This document shows positions 1 through 7,276 of a stretch of 36,993 nt of DNA, piece after piece; within the stretch, counting starts at the first letter, position 1, and every line of letters starts with the position of its first letter. Source of the DNA: a virus; IMG/VR virus record IMGVR_UViG_3300029258_002161, positions 1-36,993 of that record, one strand, 5' to 3'. A program made the translations under genes and the position numbers. Under the pieces are notes generated by a model, which was not told where the DNA came from, did not search any database, and worked only from the letters and a program-made list of their open reading frames with translations.

Positions 1-323
1 AAAACGTTTATTTAGTGGATTCACATCCGCCTGTACCTCGTTCTAGGAAGGAGCGGAAGCAAAAAAAGCCCGCTATCACTTACAGAACTATTGTGATTGA
101 CCCTCTCAGGAAACAAGCGAAACGAGAGGCGGTGGGAACTAAAAACACATCCGTAAAACAAGCTTTGCATATAGTGCGAGGTCACTTCAAAGATTTCAGG
201 GATGGCAAGGGGTTGTTTGGCAAGTACAAAGACATCTATTGGTGGGATATGCAGGTTCGAGGAGATGCGCAATTTGGCCGAGTTGAAAAGGATTACAAAG
301 TTAAAGGTAAGGGGGCAAGATGA
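1..323 (+). CDS. C-terminal part of an origin-spanning phage protein of unknown function
   Basis: The frame is open from base 1 (codons from base 3) to the TGA at 321-323. It matches the frame of the gene that leaves the right end at 36993: the last base G plus bases 1-2 form GAA. The joined protein would be 294 residues, with this part its last ~107. The tail carries a pattern I recall from many phage and plasmid hypothetical proteins: VRGHFKDF, then GKGLFGKYKDIYWW, then RGD and a KDY near the end. A GTG at 15 could be an internal start but has no Shine-Dalgarno sequence, so I read this as a continuation. The region is AT-rich compared with the structural genes. Function is unknown. Confidence 0.75.
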   Translation, partial: NVYLVDSHPPVPRSRKERKQKKPAITYRTIVIDPLRKQAKREAVGTKNTSVKQALHIVRGHFKDFRDGKGLFGKYKDIYWWDMQVRGDAQFGRVEKDYKVKGKGAR

Positions 324-547
324 ACAAGACAGAACAAGTAGATTATCTGGCACGAGCTGTGGACAGTGCTCAATATCTATGTGACCTTGAGGAAATGGGG
401 AACTCGAATGAAATATCTGAAGCTGCGCCATTTGCAATCTCAGAGGCACTGATCGCCATTGGCTACGAGTTGCGGAAGCTCAACGAGCGGCTGGAGCAGT
501 GGTCTTATAGAGATGCTCTATTCGTTAGGACAATGAAGGAGGATTAG
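320..547 (+). CDS. Small hypothetical early protein (75 aa)
   Basis: The start overlaps the previous stop as ATGA, which indicates translational coupling, and AAGGGGG lies just upstream. The protein is acidic and probably helical, with an EISEAAPFAISEALIAIGYELRKLNERLEQW segment that could form a short coiled coil (written here only as a segment spanning residues 31-61). I recognise no domain. It sits in a run of short rightward genes leading to the primase, so an early or replication-accessory role is an inference from position. Confidence 0.65.
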   Translation: MNKTEQVDYLARAVDSAQYLCDLEEMGNSNEISEAAPFAISEALIAIGYELRKLNERLEQWSYRDALFVRTMKED

Positions 548-551
548 AGCA

Positions 552-818
552 ATGGATCGCAGACGAGGAGCGGCTTATGCGGTGATCGTCGTCTTTATGG
601 TCGTCACGGTGGGCCACGTGGCGGCGTTCACTGGCTCGATGGAGCCGGAGGGGTGGTGGGTGGGTGGGCTGGGGGAGGTGGTTTACCACCTTCTTTTAGC
701 CTGTGGGGTGGGGTGGGGTGGAGGAGATTATGAACGCGAGAGAATTGATTCAGGCGCTCAAGCCGTTGCGAGGCTTTCGGATTGCGGTCCGTTCGCCATC
801 GGGCAACTGGACATTTGA
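552..818 (+). CDS. Possible small membrane protein
   Basis: AAGGAGG lies about 10 nt before the ATG at 552, which is a good initiation site. Residues 8-26 are strongly hydrophobic (VIVVFMVVTVGHVAAF) after a positive MDRRRG start, fitting an N-in single-pass membrane protein. The second half is encoded by a G-run tract and overlaps the well-supported gene at 730 by 89 bp, and a terminator-like hairpin lies inside it. The reading frame may therefore be degenerating downstream of the membrane segment. Function is unknown. Confidence 0.4.
   Translation: MDRRRGAAYAVIVVFMVVTVGHVAAFTGSMEPEGWWVGGLGEVVYHLLLACGVGWGGGDYERERIDSGAQAVARLSDCGPFAIGQLDI
674..699 (+). terminator. Terminator-like hairpin in a G-rich tract
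   Basis: A perfect AGGTGG-TTTA-CCACCT hairpin (676-691), extendable by a G-U and a G-C pair, is followed by a T-rich tail (TTCTTTTAG). It sits between two G-run tracts (651-675 and 704-721). It could attenuate transcription between the genes at 552 and 730. The tail is interrupted, so efficiency is uncertain. Confidence 0.4.
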
Positions 819-1038
819 TTGTTACGACGTGATGCACCTTCCTCCAGACGAGCGGAGGGATGATGCTGGTAACGTGATTTTGTGGACGGGCACTCGTGAC
901 GAAAAGGGTCGACCAGAGGGGCCGACGATGTGGGCGCGAAATGTGTGGAAGGTGGAGCGGTTGTCGCCGTCGCGGATCTACATCCTGGGGATGAACGGCA
1001 AACGTGTACGAGTGCTGATGATGGGGAAGATTGAGTGA
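730..1038 (+). CDS. Hypothetical protein (102 aa)
   Basis: I place the start at ATG 730 because GAGGAG is 7 nt upstream. An ATG at 703 in the same frame lies in repetitive GGGGT sequence and would add only Gly/Trp-rich residues. The protein begins MNARELIQALKPLRGF and is probably a compact alpha/beta protein with several Trp and Arg residues. No domain is recognised. Its stop overlaps the next start (TGATG), which places it in the early operon leading to the primase. Confidence 0.65.
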   Translation: MNARELIQALKPLRGFRIAVRSPSGNWTFDCYDVMHLPPDERRDDAGNVILWTGTRDEKGRPEGPTMWARNVWKVERLSPSRIYILGMNGKRVRVLMMGKIE

Positions 1039-1349
1039 TGCAAGCGATTGTCAGACCACACGGTGGGAGACACTACAAACGTCGCCCCAAGGAGCGCAAG
1101 AAAACGCACACCTACCAGCAACTCCAGGAGTGGCGTGGAATGGACTTGAAATTCCCCAACAACCATTTCTCGATTATGCGCCGCACGCATCCCAAGGCGT
1201 GGAATGTTGTGATGAGGCGCAAGGGTCTGGGTAAGGTGCTGTGGCGTCTGCGCTGGGCGATGGATCAGCATCAACTCGATATGTTCGAGCAGACGATGGA
1301 CTTGGACGAGTATCTGGACACGTTTCCGTGTGCATTTGACCGGATTTAA
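1038..1349 (+). CDS. Basic hypothetical protein (103 aa)
   Basis: The ATG at 1038 shares its A with the TGA of the gene before, so it is probably translated by coupling. The N-terminal 30 residues are very basic (RPHGGRHYKRRPKERKK), and the remainder is Trp/Arg-rich, which suggests nucleic-acid binding. That is inference from composition only. It lies immediately upstream of the primase-helicase. Confidence 0.6.
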   Translation: MQAIVRPHGGRHYKRRPKERKKTHTYQQLQEWRGMDLKFPNNHFSIMRRTHPKAWNVVMRRKGLGKVLWRLRWAMDQHQLDMFEQTMDLDEYLDTFPCAFDRI

Positions 1350-1366
1350 TTCGGCGAGGAGGGTAT

Positions 1367-4300
1367 TTGCCTTACATTGAGGACGTCAAAGACCGTTTGG
1401 ACATCGTCGAGGTGGTGGGATCGTATCTGACCCTCGACCGCAAGGGCCGTATCTACAAGTGTTCCTGCCCGTTTCATCACGAAACGGCTCCGTCGTTCAT
1501 CGTTTTTCCCGATAGCCAGCGTTGGCAGTGCTTTGGATCGTGCAACGAGGGCGGGGACGTTTTCGATTTCGTCCAAAAGCTCCATTCCTGGGACTTTGGC
1601 ACAGCGCTGAAGGAGCTTTGCCGCAAGGCAGGGCTGGAGTTGCCACAGTGGAGCGATGAGGAGATAGGCCAGCGCCAGGCAGCTCGCAATTACGGAGCGG
1701 AACTGGAAGTCGTGGCCGGGTTTTTCCGGCAGCAGATCGCGGGGGAAAACGAGGGCCGGGCCTATGCTCGCAAGCGTGGCTTTTCTGACGAGACGATTGA
1801 CGGCGGCCTGCTGGGGTACGCTCCGCCCGATGCCCGCGACTCGCTCAAGGGGCACATTTCGATGCACGAGATGGCGCTGGATGGCCGGGCCGCATTGGTG
1901 GCGCTGAAAATCCAGGGCTATGCGTACCACAAAGGGGGCGCGCTAGTTTACATCCACCAGGAGCGGGGGCGGGTGGTCTATCTGTCGGCGCGCGCGGTCC
2001 GGCCTGACGTCGAGCCACACGAGACGAAATACAACCCGCCGATCAACCGCCTGGCAGACGATGGGCGGACGGTGTTGGGGCTGATCGCCGGTCCCAAGCG
2101 GCCTTTAGTGGTGGGAAAGCCGGTCAAGCGGGCAGAGACGATTCTGATTGTGGAAGGGCAGGCGTGCGCGCTCACGGCGGTTGCAGAGTGGGGGGCGGTG
2201 GACACGGCGTTCGCCATCGCTGGGGCTGATCTGGACGATCAGAGGATAATCGACGATATGGCCAAGGCGCGCCAAATCTACGTCGGTCTGGATTACGACG
2301 CGACCGGCCTGGCCAGGCGAGGCGAGCTGGCCGAACGGCTGGGCGCGTTGGTCCGCGTGGTCTCCTGGCCGCAGAAAGACGCTAACGATCTCCAACGAAT
2401 CGCAGCGGGCAGGATGGACGCGCCGGAGGGCTTTGACGTCCCAGAGGACGTACCGCGATTTGTGCGAGATATGCTGCGCGATTCTCCGACCTGGTTGGAT
2501 CTAACGCTCGCCGAGTACCAGGAGATTGACAACCTGCAGGACCGGGCCGAGGCGTCCGAGCAGATCGCGGAATTGTACGGCGATCTGCCCCGGCCTATCC
2601 GTATGCAGTTCACGGATCAGGTGTGCGAGGGATTGAAAATCGGCAAGCGCGAGCTTAACGGCCTGGTGCGGATGGTGATGGAGCGCAGACTCAGCGCAGC
2701 GCCCTATGCCACGCGCTGGGGGATGATTTGCCGCCAGAATGGTCTCGACGAGGATGGCGCGCCCAAGTGGACGCCGCTCGCTCCGCTCGATGCTCGTGTC
2801 ACCGAGGAGGTCGTGCACGACAACGGCGTCCAGCGAGAGATCCATTTCCAGATCAAGGGCACGCTCTCAGACGGGTACAATTTGCCGACGATCACCGTCA
2901 ACGCTGAAGATTACAACCGGATGAACTGGTTGACCGGTCGGTGGGGAGCGAAGGCGTATGCAATGGAGGCGAGTCCGCATCATCTGCGCCGGGCCATCCT
3001 GGAGCTTTCGGAGCCAGAGCGCAAGGTCTGTTACACGCACATCGGCTGGCGCGAGATCGGGGCGAATCGCGTTTTCCTGTTTAACGGCGGCGGAGTGGGG
3101 AGCAACGGCGTAGAGGTGGACGTTGAGGTGGATGATTCGATGCTCGCGGGATACGTTCTGCCAGAGAAGCCGCAGCACGTAGAGGATGCGATGCGGGCGA
3201 GTTTGCGGTTTCTCAATTTGACGGACCTGCACATCACTGGGCCATTGTGGGCGGCGATGTACCTCGCGCCGCTCTCGGAGATTGTGGAGCCGGACTTTGT
3301 GATTTTCTTCTATGGCAAAACGGGCACGATGAAATCGACGATCACGGCGTTGGCGCTGAATCATTACGGCAGCGGGTGGAGTTACAATCGGATGCCAGCC
3401 AGTTGGAATGACACACGCACAGCATTGGAGATGAAGGCGTTTTTGATTAAGGACGCGCCGCTCGTGGTGGATGACTATGCTCGTGATGTGCGCCTGGCGC
3501 GGGATCACGACCGCAAGGCTGAATACCTCATCCGTCAGTGGGCGAATCGGACTGGACGGGCGCGTCGGCGGAGCAATTTGACAGCTCAGCAGAATTTCCC
3601 ACCCAGGGGCTTGATTATCTCCAGCGGGGAGCAGTTGCCAAGCGGTCAGTCCATCATCGGGCGCTCGTTCCCTGTGGAGATTGTGCCAGCCGATCTGGTG
3701 GACAATGCGTCTGCAAAGGAGCGTCTCAATCAGTGCCAGGCGGAGAGCCATCTTTACCCTCACGCGCTGGCCGAATACCTCCTCTGGTTGCGGGATAATT
3801 GGGACGTGCTGAGACGCGAGCTACCTGCTCAGTGGGCTGATTTGCGCGATAATGAGCACATCGCCGGGATGCAGCACCAGCGGATCCCAGCGGCGCTGGC
3901 CAAGTTGTACATTGGGTTCGACCTGGCGATGCAGTTTTACACGCAGCGCGAGATCATCACCGGCGACGAGGCGCAGGATTGGCGCAACCTCTTCTTTGAG
4001 GCGATGAAGAAAGATGCACTTGCTCACTCCATCCTGGTCGAGGAGGAGGATCCGATTGACCGCTTCGTCCGCATTATGACCGATTCGTTTGCCCAGGGGA
4101 GGATCTGGTGTGCGGGGGCACAGGGTATCCAGGATCTACCGCACGAGGTTTATGCCGAAAAGATCGGCTTTGTGGACCAGGACTGGCTCTATCTTCTCGG
4201 CGAGGCGATGCTGACGTATGTTCAGCAGTATTGCAGATCTGCTGGCGACCCGTTTCCGCTCAATCGCAATGCTCTGTACAGTGGCTTGGTGGAGGCGGGG

Positions 4301-4486
4301 ATCGCCATCCCCGGCACGTCGTACACCACGATTCAGTACAAAGTCGCTGGGAACAAGTACAACGTTCTCAAGGTGGACGCTCGACGGTTTGGATTGGAGC
4401 CAAAGAAGAAAGAGGAGCTAGATCTCAATGGTCATGGTCCTCAACCAGAGCCGCCAGTTGAGGCTCAAGGAGAGATCGAGTTCTGA
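1367..4486 (+). CDS. Primase-helicase with CHC2 zinc finger, TOPRIM and P-loop ATPase domains
   Basis: This 1039-residue replication protein opens with a DnaG-type zinc-binding module: Cys34-Pro-Phe-His37 and Cys55-Phe-Gly-Ser-Cys59, plus the usual PSF and FDFV blocks. A TOPRIM-like domain follows: ETILIVEGQ at about 257-265 gives the catalytic Glu, and GLDYDATG at about 307-314 gives the acidic metal-binding pair. The C-terminal half carries a Walker A, YGKTGTMKST (about 649-658), and a Walker B-like PLVVDDYARD (about 697), so it should prime and unwind phage DNA. The start is TTG 1367, behind AGGAGG with a short 4-nt gap; no better in-frame ATG precedes the zinc finger. The acidic tail after residue ~1020 is probably disordered. 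Assignment to a combined primase/helicase is firm, the exact family less so. Confidence 0.93.
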   Translation: MPYIEDVKDRLDIVEVVGSYLTLDRKGRIYKCSCPFHHETAPSFIVFPDSQRWQCFGSCNEGGDVFDFVQKLHSWDFGTALKELCRKAGLELPQWSDEEIGQRQAARNYGAELEVVAGFFRQQIAGENEGRAYARKRGFSDETIDGGLLGYAPPDARDSLKGHISMHEMALDGRAALVALKIQGYAYHKGGALVYIHQERGRVVYLSARAVRPDVEPHETKYNPPINRLADDGRTVLGLIAGPKRPLVVGKPVKRAETILIVEGQACALTAVAEWGAVDTAFAIAGADLDDQRIIDDMAKARQIYVGLDYDATGLARRGELAERLGALVRVVSWPQKDANDLQRIAAGRMDAPEGFDVPEDVPRFVRDMLRDSPTWLDLTLAEYQEIDNLQDRAEASEQIAELYGDLPRPIRMQFTDQVCEGLKIGKRELNGLVRMVMERRLSAAPYATRWGMICRQNGLDEDGAPKWTPLAPLDARVTEEVVHDNGVQREIHFQIKGTLSDGYNLPTITVNAEDYNRMNWLTGRWGAKAYAMEASPHHLRRAILELSEPERKVCYTHIGWREIGANRVFLFNGGGVGSNGVEVDVEVDDSMLAGYVLPEKPQHVEDAMRASLRFLNLTDLHITGPLWAAMYLAPLSEIVEPDFVIFFYGKTGTMKSTITALALNHYGSGWSYNRMPASWNDTRTALEMKAFLIKDAPLVVDDYARDVRLARDHDRKAEYLIRQWANRTGRARRRSNLTAQQNFPPRGLIISSGEQLPSGQSIIGRSFPVEIVPADLVDNASAKERLNQCQAESHLYPHALAEYLLWLRDNWDVLRRELPAQWADLRDNEHIAGMQHQRIPAALAKLYIGFDLAMQFYTQREIITGDEAQDWRNLFFEAMKKDALAHSILVEEEDPIDRFVRIMTDSFAQGRIWCAGAQGIQDLPHEVYAEKIGFVDQDWLYLLGEAMLTYVQQYCRSAGDPFPLNRNALYSGLVEAGIAIPGTSYTTIQYKVAGNKYNVLKVDARRFGLEPKKKEELDLNGHGPQPEPPVEAQGEIEF

Positions 4487-4848
4487 TGGATTATCAGATC
4501 GGGCTACCTGACCAGCTACAGCATGGCGGTGAGGAGATATACGTCATCCTCATGATTCCGCCAGAGTCCACTTTGCCTGCTGTTGACGAGCAATGGGAAA
4601 AGCATGAGGATGGCATGGTCGAGGCATCGTACACACGAGCGCAGTTGAGAGAGGCAGTGTGGGCAGGTCTTGCCATCAAGATAGGTCAGGTTGAGGAGCG
4701 ATTGAATCAAGGCGAGAGGCTCATTGCTGAGGCTCGGAAGCGTGGCGATGATGCCGAGGCTGGGCGATTGGAACAGCATTGGCTGGCTTTGTTGGGGCAG
4801 ATCACCTCGTTGCTCAATGCGCAGGTTGCGGCGCGGGCTACTTCGTAG
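4486..4848 (+). CDS. Hypothetical protein coupled to the primase (120 aa)
   Basis: The ATG overlaps the primase TGA by one base. The sequence is acidic and helical. A likely coiled coil covers about residues 66-110 (IGQVEERLNQGERLIAEARK and following), so it may be an oligomeric replication accessory. It is more AT-rich than the primase. I recognise no family. Confidence 0.6.
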   Translation: MDYQIGLPDQLQHGGEEIYVILMIPPESTLPAVDEQWEKHEDGMVEASYTRAQLREAVWAGLAIKIGQVEERLNQGERLIAEARKRGDDAEAGRLEQHWLALLGQITSLLNAQVAARATS

Positions 4849-4927
4849 AAACCAGGAAAAGATGATTCCCTTATTTCGTTTTTATGTAGCAAAATGGCGC
4901 TTGGGGGAACCTCTCTCTACACAACTA

Positions 4928-4990
4928 GTACCTCTAGTACCTCTCGTACTACTAGTACAAATAGTACTGTTAGTACTAGTAGTACCAGTG
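4928..4990. repeat. Seven GTAC units at exact 9-bp spacing
   Basis: GTAC occurs at 4928, 4937, 4946, 4955, 4964, 4973 and 4982, every 9 bp without exception. The five bases between are variable but mostly end in TA (CTCTA, CTCTC, TACTA, AAATA, TGTTA, TAGTA, CAGTG). The conserved part is self-complementary, so each unit is its own small palindrome and some neighbours form TAGTACTA-like dyads. Possible roles are initiator binding sites (iterons), recombinase sites or a slipped-strand repeat. Confidence 0.85.
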
Positions 4991-5051
4991 TGGGGAATAG
5001 AGAGAGAGTGCGGGGAGTATATTAGTAATGATTTGCGGAATTATCAGCACT

Positions 5052-5101
5052 GGGTTGGGCGGTGGGTGTTGCCCAGTGAGTGGGTGGGGGGTGGGAGTGG
5101 G
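5052..5101 (+). other. G-run tract with quadruplex-forming potential
   Basis: Two groups of closely spaced GGG runs lie on the + strand. The first is GGGTTGGGCGGTGGG (5052-5066). The second has four GGG runs separated by 1-3 bases (5082-5101). The second group meets the usual four-run, short-loop quadruplex rule. Position beside the GTAC array suggests a replication or transcription role, which is inference. Confidence 0.55.
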
Positions 5102-5193
5102 TGTACCCTCCCCCCAACAAATTTCGTGGCCTGGCGGGGCGCGGGGGACGGCCTCGAAAAATCGTAGCAGTTGTGGAACCAAGGGGGTGTGAC

Positions 5194-5355
5194 GTGGAGT
5201 TTTGTAGCGAGTGTGGGTTGGTGCTGGCTGACGATGGGGTGTGCTGTGGCTGCGGGCGGTGGGAGCGGCTGGAGGTGCTGCCGGAGGAGGTCCCGAGCTG
5301 GCTGTGGCGGCTGGCGGCGTGGCTTGATGGACTGGTGGCGCGCTTTGCAAAATGA
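5194..5355 (+). CDS. Small zinc-ribbon protein (53 aa)
   Basis: The start is GTG 5194 behind AAGGGGG. The frame is open further upstream but there it runs through G-rich origin-like DNA. Two CxxC-type knuckles, Cys-Ser-Glu-Cys and Cys-Cys-Gly-Cys, lie within the first 20 residues and form a zinc ribbon, followed by an amphipathic Trp-rich helix. The end overlaps the recombinase start as ATGA, so the two are translationally coupled. It could be a recombination or transcription accessory factor; the role is inferred from context only. Confidence 0.65.
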   Translation: MEFCSECGLVLADDGVCCGCGRWERLEVLPEEVPSWLWRLAAWLDGLVARFAK

Positions 5356-6443
5356 CGGCGCTGGGCGAGGCAGTGGGGCGGTATCTCAAAGTGCGGGCGG
5401 CGGGGGTGAGCCGGACGACTATGCGGACTGACCGAAGTCATTTGGAGCAGTTTGTGGAGTGGCAGGGGGCGGAGGTGGATGTGGCCGCGATTGCGCTGGA
5501 TGATGTGGCGGAGTATGTGACGGAGCAGCGGGAGCGAGGGTTGTCGCCGCACACGATACAGAGGCAGCACGCGGCGTTGAGTGCGTTGTGGACGTGGTTC
5601 ACGACGCCGGAGATTGGGCTGGCGGATGTGAATGTGGTGAAGGCGGTCCCGACGCCGGATCTGCCGAAGCGGCTGGTGGAGACGCTGACGCGGGGGCAGT
5701 TCGCCGAGTTGTTGCGGGCCGCAGGCGAGACCGGGAACCCGTTGCGCGACCGGGCGATTCTCGTATTTTTGCTCGATACGGCGGCGAGGGCGAGTGAGTT
5801 GTGCGGGGTGATGGTGGGGGACGTGGATTTCGATACGGGGCGGTGCCGGGTGATCGGGAAGCGTGACAAGCAGCGCCAGGTGTATGTGCAGGTGCGGTCG
5901 CTGATGGCGCTACAATTGTACTTGGACAAAGAGAGGCCGCAAAATTTCGCCCCGAATCTCTTCTTGACGAAGAAGGGGCGAGCGATGACGCGGTACACGT
6001 TGACGGGGATCCTGACGCGCTTGGAGGAGCGGACGGGCATCCACTGCAATCCTCATTTATTCCGGCATACGTCGGCGATTGAACACTTGCGCGGTGGAAT
6101 GAGTGTGGTAGAATTGCAAAAGATGCTGGGCCACGAAGACCTCGATACAACACGCAAGTATCTCACCGCACTTAAAGATGAAGACGTAGAAGTACAGGCG
6201 ATGCGCTCCTCGCCGGTGGAGCATTGGGTGGGCGGCGGGCCAGGGCTGATCGGAAAGACGCCCGAGGCCGACGCCGTGACCTGGTGTGCGGAGCACAGCG
6301 CGGCGGTGACGTTTTCGCGGGTGAATGGGAGCGGGCGGGTGACGGTGTGCGTGGGGGGATTCCTGACGGAGGAAGGGGAATCGTTGGCCAAGGCCGTGGA
6401 TGGTGCACGGCGGAAGATCGAGAGATTTATGGAGGCAAGATGA
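5352..6443 (+). CDS. Tyrosine recombinase 1 with C-terminal extension
   Basis: A 363-residue XerC/D-like site-specific recombinase. Residues 1-100 form a SAM-like core-binding domain. The catalytic set is complete: Arg146 (ARASELCG), Lys170 (IGKRDKQR), His235-x-x-Arg238 (HLFRHT), His261 (LGHEDLDTT) and Tyr270 as nucleophile. It is a clear paralogue of the leftward integrase at 31898-32791; catalytic Arg and Lys have the same residue numbers and the region TTRKYLTAL is identical. After the catalytic domain it has an extra ~75 residues (about 290-363) absent from that paralogue, with a beta-rich VTFSRVNGSGRVTVCVGG segment. Having no att-like DNA next to it, it may resolve or invert phage DNA rather than integrate it. 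Confidence 0.93.
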   Translation: MTALGEAVGRYLKVRAAGVSRTTMRTDRSHLEQFVEWQGAEVDVAAIALDDVAEYVTEQRERGLSPHTIQRQHAALSALWTWFTTPEIGLADVNVVKAVPTPDLPKRLVETLTRGQFAELLRAAGETGNPLRDRAILVFLLDTAARASELCGVMVGDVDFDTGRCRVIGKRDKQRQVYVQVRSLMALQLYLDKERPQNFAPNLFLTKKGRAMTRYTLTGILTRLEERTGIHCNPHLFRHTSAIEHLRGGMSVVELQKMLGHEDLDTTRKYLTALKDEDVEVQAMRSSPVEHWVGGGPGLIGKTPEADAVTWCAEHSAAVTFSRVNGSGRVTVCVGGFLTEEGESLAKAVDGARRKIERFMEAR

Positions 6444-6529
6444 CAGATAGATACTATGCGCTGACGGTTTTGTTGGACGAGGATATTAGAGATGATGATG
6501 CCGAGGCGATCATCAATGCAATTGTGTAG
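6440..6529 (+). CDS. Very short protein, apparently truncated (29 aa)
   Basis: The ATG overlaps the recombinase TGA, with TGGAGG about 5 nt upstream, so translation is plausible. The sequence MTDRYYALTVLLDEDIRDDD, then AEAIINAIV, resembles the N-terminus of a small phage protein family I remember as about 65-75 residues, in which INAI is followed by a hydrophobic GV-type second half. Here TAG follows immediately, so I read it as a shortened remnant. The family recall is from memory and unverified. Confidence 0.45.
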   Translation: MTDRYYALTVLLDEDIRDDDAEAIINAIV

Positions 6530-6550
6530 TTATGTGTCTAAAGGAGAAAA

Positions 6551-6820
6551 ATGTCATCTTATCGTAGCTACTATAATTTGCTGGAAATGGCGCTGAACCT
6601 TATAAGCCATCTGCAAAACCAACCGCCATCATTACCAACGGATTACAACCCTCACATTAGAACAAATACACACCTGGGCCACTCACCGAACCTGCCGCCT
6701 GCCCAAAGCCCGACTGATGCCTGGGAGCCGTGTGGCCATCCGTGTGATGAGTATATGGGGCTTGGCCCAGAGTTGGCAAATTGTGAGTGTGTCCGGCGCA
6801 ATAGGGAGATGGAGGTGTGA
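6551..6820 (+). CDS. Hypothetical Cys-containing protein (89 aa)
   Basis: AAAGGAG lies 5 nt before the ATG. The N-terminal third is helical, the middle is Pro/Asn-rich and probably flexible, and the end carries CGHPC and CEC, possibly a small metal site. AT-rich compared with the recombinase upstream. No family is recognised. Confidence 0.6.
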   Translation: MSSYRSYYNLLEMALNLISHLQNQPPSLPTDYNPHIRTNTHLGHSPNLPPAQSPTDAWEPCGHPCDEYMGLGPELANCECVRRNREMEV

Positions 6821-7113
6821 TGTACCTTGTTAACGTGATGATGGTCGATGTTAGGCAAGTTGAGATTGCTGGTGTGTCGGATTCGGAGGTTGGCGAGGTT
6901 GCGTTGCGGGAAGCGCAGCGCCTATATGGGAACTATGACTCAGTGGACGTTTTCAGTATTGAGCATCGACCTGATAGTAAGGCAGCCCCCACCCCGTCGA
7001 GGAACGAGGCAGGGGCCGAGCGAAGAGGGGCTAGACTCGATGTTGAGGACGGATTTCGATGTACGGGGGGCCGTATTCGTAGAGGGCGTGGGCGGCGATG
7101 GCTATTGCGCTGA
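6820..7113 (+). CDS. Hypothetical protein whose 3' end runs into cassette copy 1
   Basis: The ATG shares its A with the preceding TGA, and GGAGG is just upstream. The first ~54 residues look like a natural small phage protein ending around FSIEHRPDS (about base 6978). From about base 6981 the frame is encoded by the inserted cassette and reads Ala/Arg/Gly-rich sequence (APTPSRNEAGAE and onward) until a chance stop. The second cassette at 14192 also extends the gene it follows and yields the matching APTPSGNGAGA tail. I infer that the native C-terminus was lost. Confidence 0.55.
   Translation: MYLVNVMMVDVRQVEIAGVSDSEVGEVALREAQRLYGNYDSVDVFSIEHRPDSKAAPTPSRNEAGAERRGARLDVEDGFRCTGGRIRRGRGRRWLLR
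6985..7016. terminator. GC-rich hairpin ending cassette copy 1
   Basis: An inverted repeat with a 13-bp stem and a 6-nt loop lies just past the stop of the leftward cassette gene. Three positions are G-U wobbles where copy 2 is fully paired, so pairing is conserved despite base changes. There is no T-run on either side, so it may stabilise RNA 3' ends or only weakly terminate. Confidence 0.5.
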
Positions 7114-7276
7114 AGGCGGCGGCCAGCGTGTCGGCCCGCGTGTCGGCCCGCTGGATGTCCGTCTCGCGGTCCTGGGAGGCGACGCGCCAGGTGTCGAGGA
7201 CTTCGGCCAGCAGGGTGCAGTCGTCCACCGTGAGGCGCACATCTGCCAGGTAGGGGAGGATAGTCTTGAGTTGCAT
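7031..7276 (-). CDS. Cassette protein, copy 1 (81 aa, unknown function)
   Basis: Translation starts at the ATG at 7276, 7 nt after AGGAG. The N-terminal ~46 residues are strongly conserved with copy 2 (MQLK, PYLADVRLTVDDCTLLAEVL, DIQRADT), as is AAHALYEYG near the end. Divergence in between includes an in-frame 12-bp duplication in copy 1 giving RADTRADT. The protein is probably all-helical, soluble and acidic, with no signal peptide or membrane segment, which argues against a TisB/Hok-like membrane toxin. I do not recognise the family. Conservation of the protein while DNA drifts indicates selection. It has its own promoter and an RNA leader predicted to gate its ribosome-binding site. Confidence 0.75.
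   Translation of the reverse strand: MQLKTILPYLADVRLTVDDCTLLAEVLDTWRVASQDRETDIQRADTRADTLAAAFSAIAIAAHALYEYGPPYIEIRPQHRV

Larger units (their letters stand above)
4849..5193. other. Non-coding region between primase operon and zinc-ribbon gene; candidate replication origin
   Basis: No convincing gene occupies these 345 bases. In order they hold an AT-rich stretch (4861-4890), a seven-unit 9-bp GTAC array (4928-4985), a second AT-rich stretch (about 5010-5045), a 7-bp inverted repeat CACTGGG/CCCAGTG (5049-5079), and G-run DNA (5052-5101) able to form quadruplexes. Direct repeats beside AT-rich DNA next to the primase gene are the usual make-up of a phage origin. The origin call is inference. 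Confidence 0.5.

Noticed and set aside
2867-3763. Long leftward open frames opposite the primase, and similar ones opposite terminase, portal, MuF and tail genes
   Set aside because: They are mirror frames of GC-rich coding sequence, without ribosome-binding sites and rich in Arg/Pro/His.
4724-5167. Long rightward open frame with an LVx repeat across the GTAC array
   Set aside because: It overlaps the well-started gene at 4486, has no ribosome-binding site, and its repeat is simply the 9-bp DNA array read as three codons.
7031-7276. Type I toxin (TisB/Hok-like) encoded by the cassette
   Set aside because: The promoter and leader invite the comparison, but the protein is soluble, charged and about twice the usual size, with no membrane helix.
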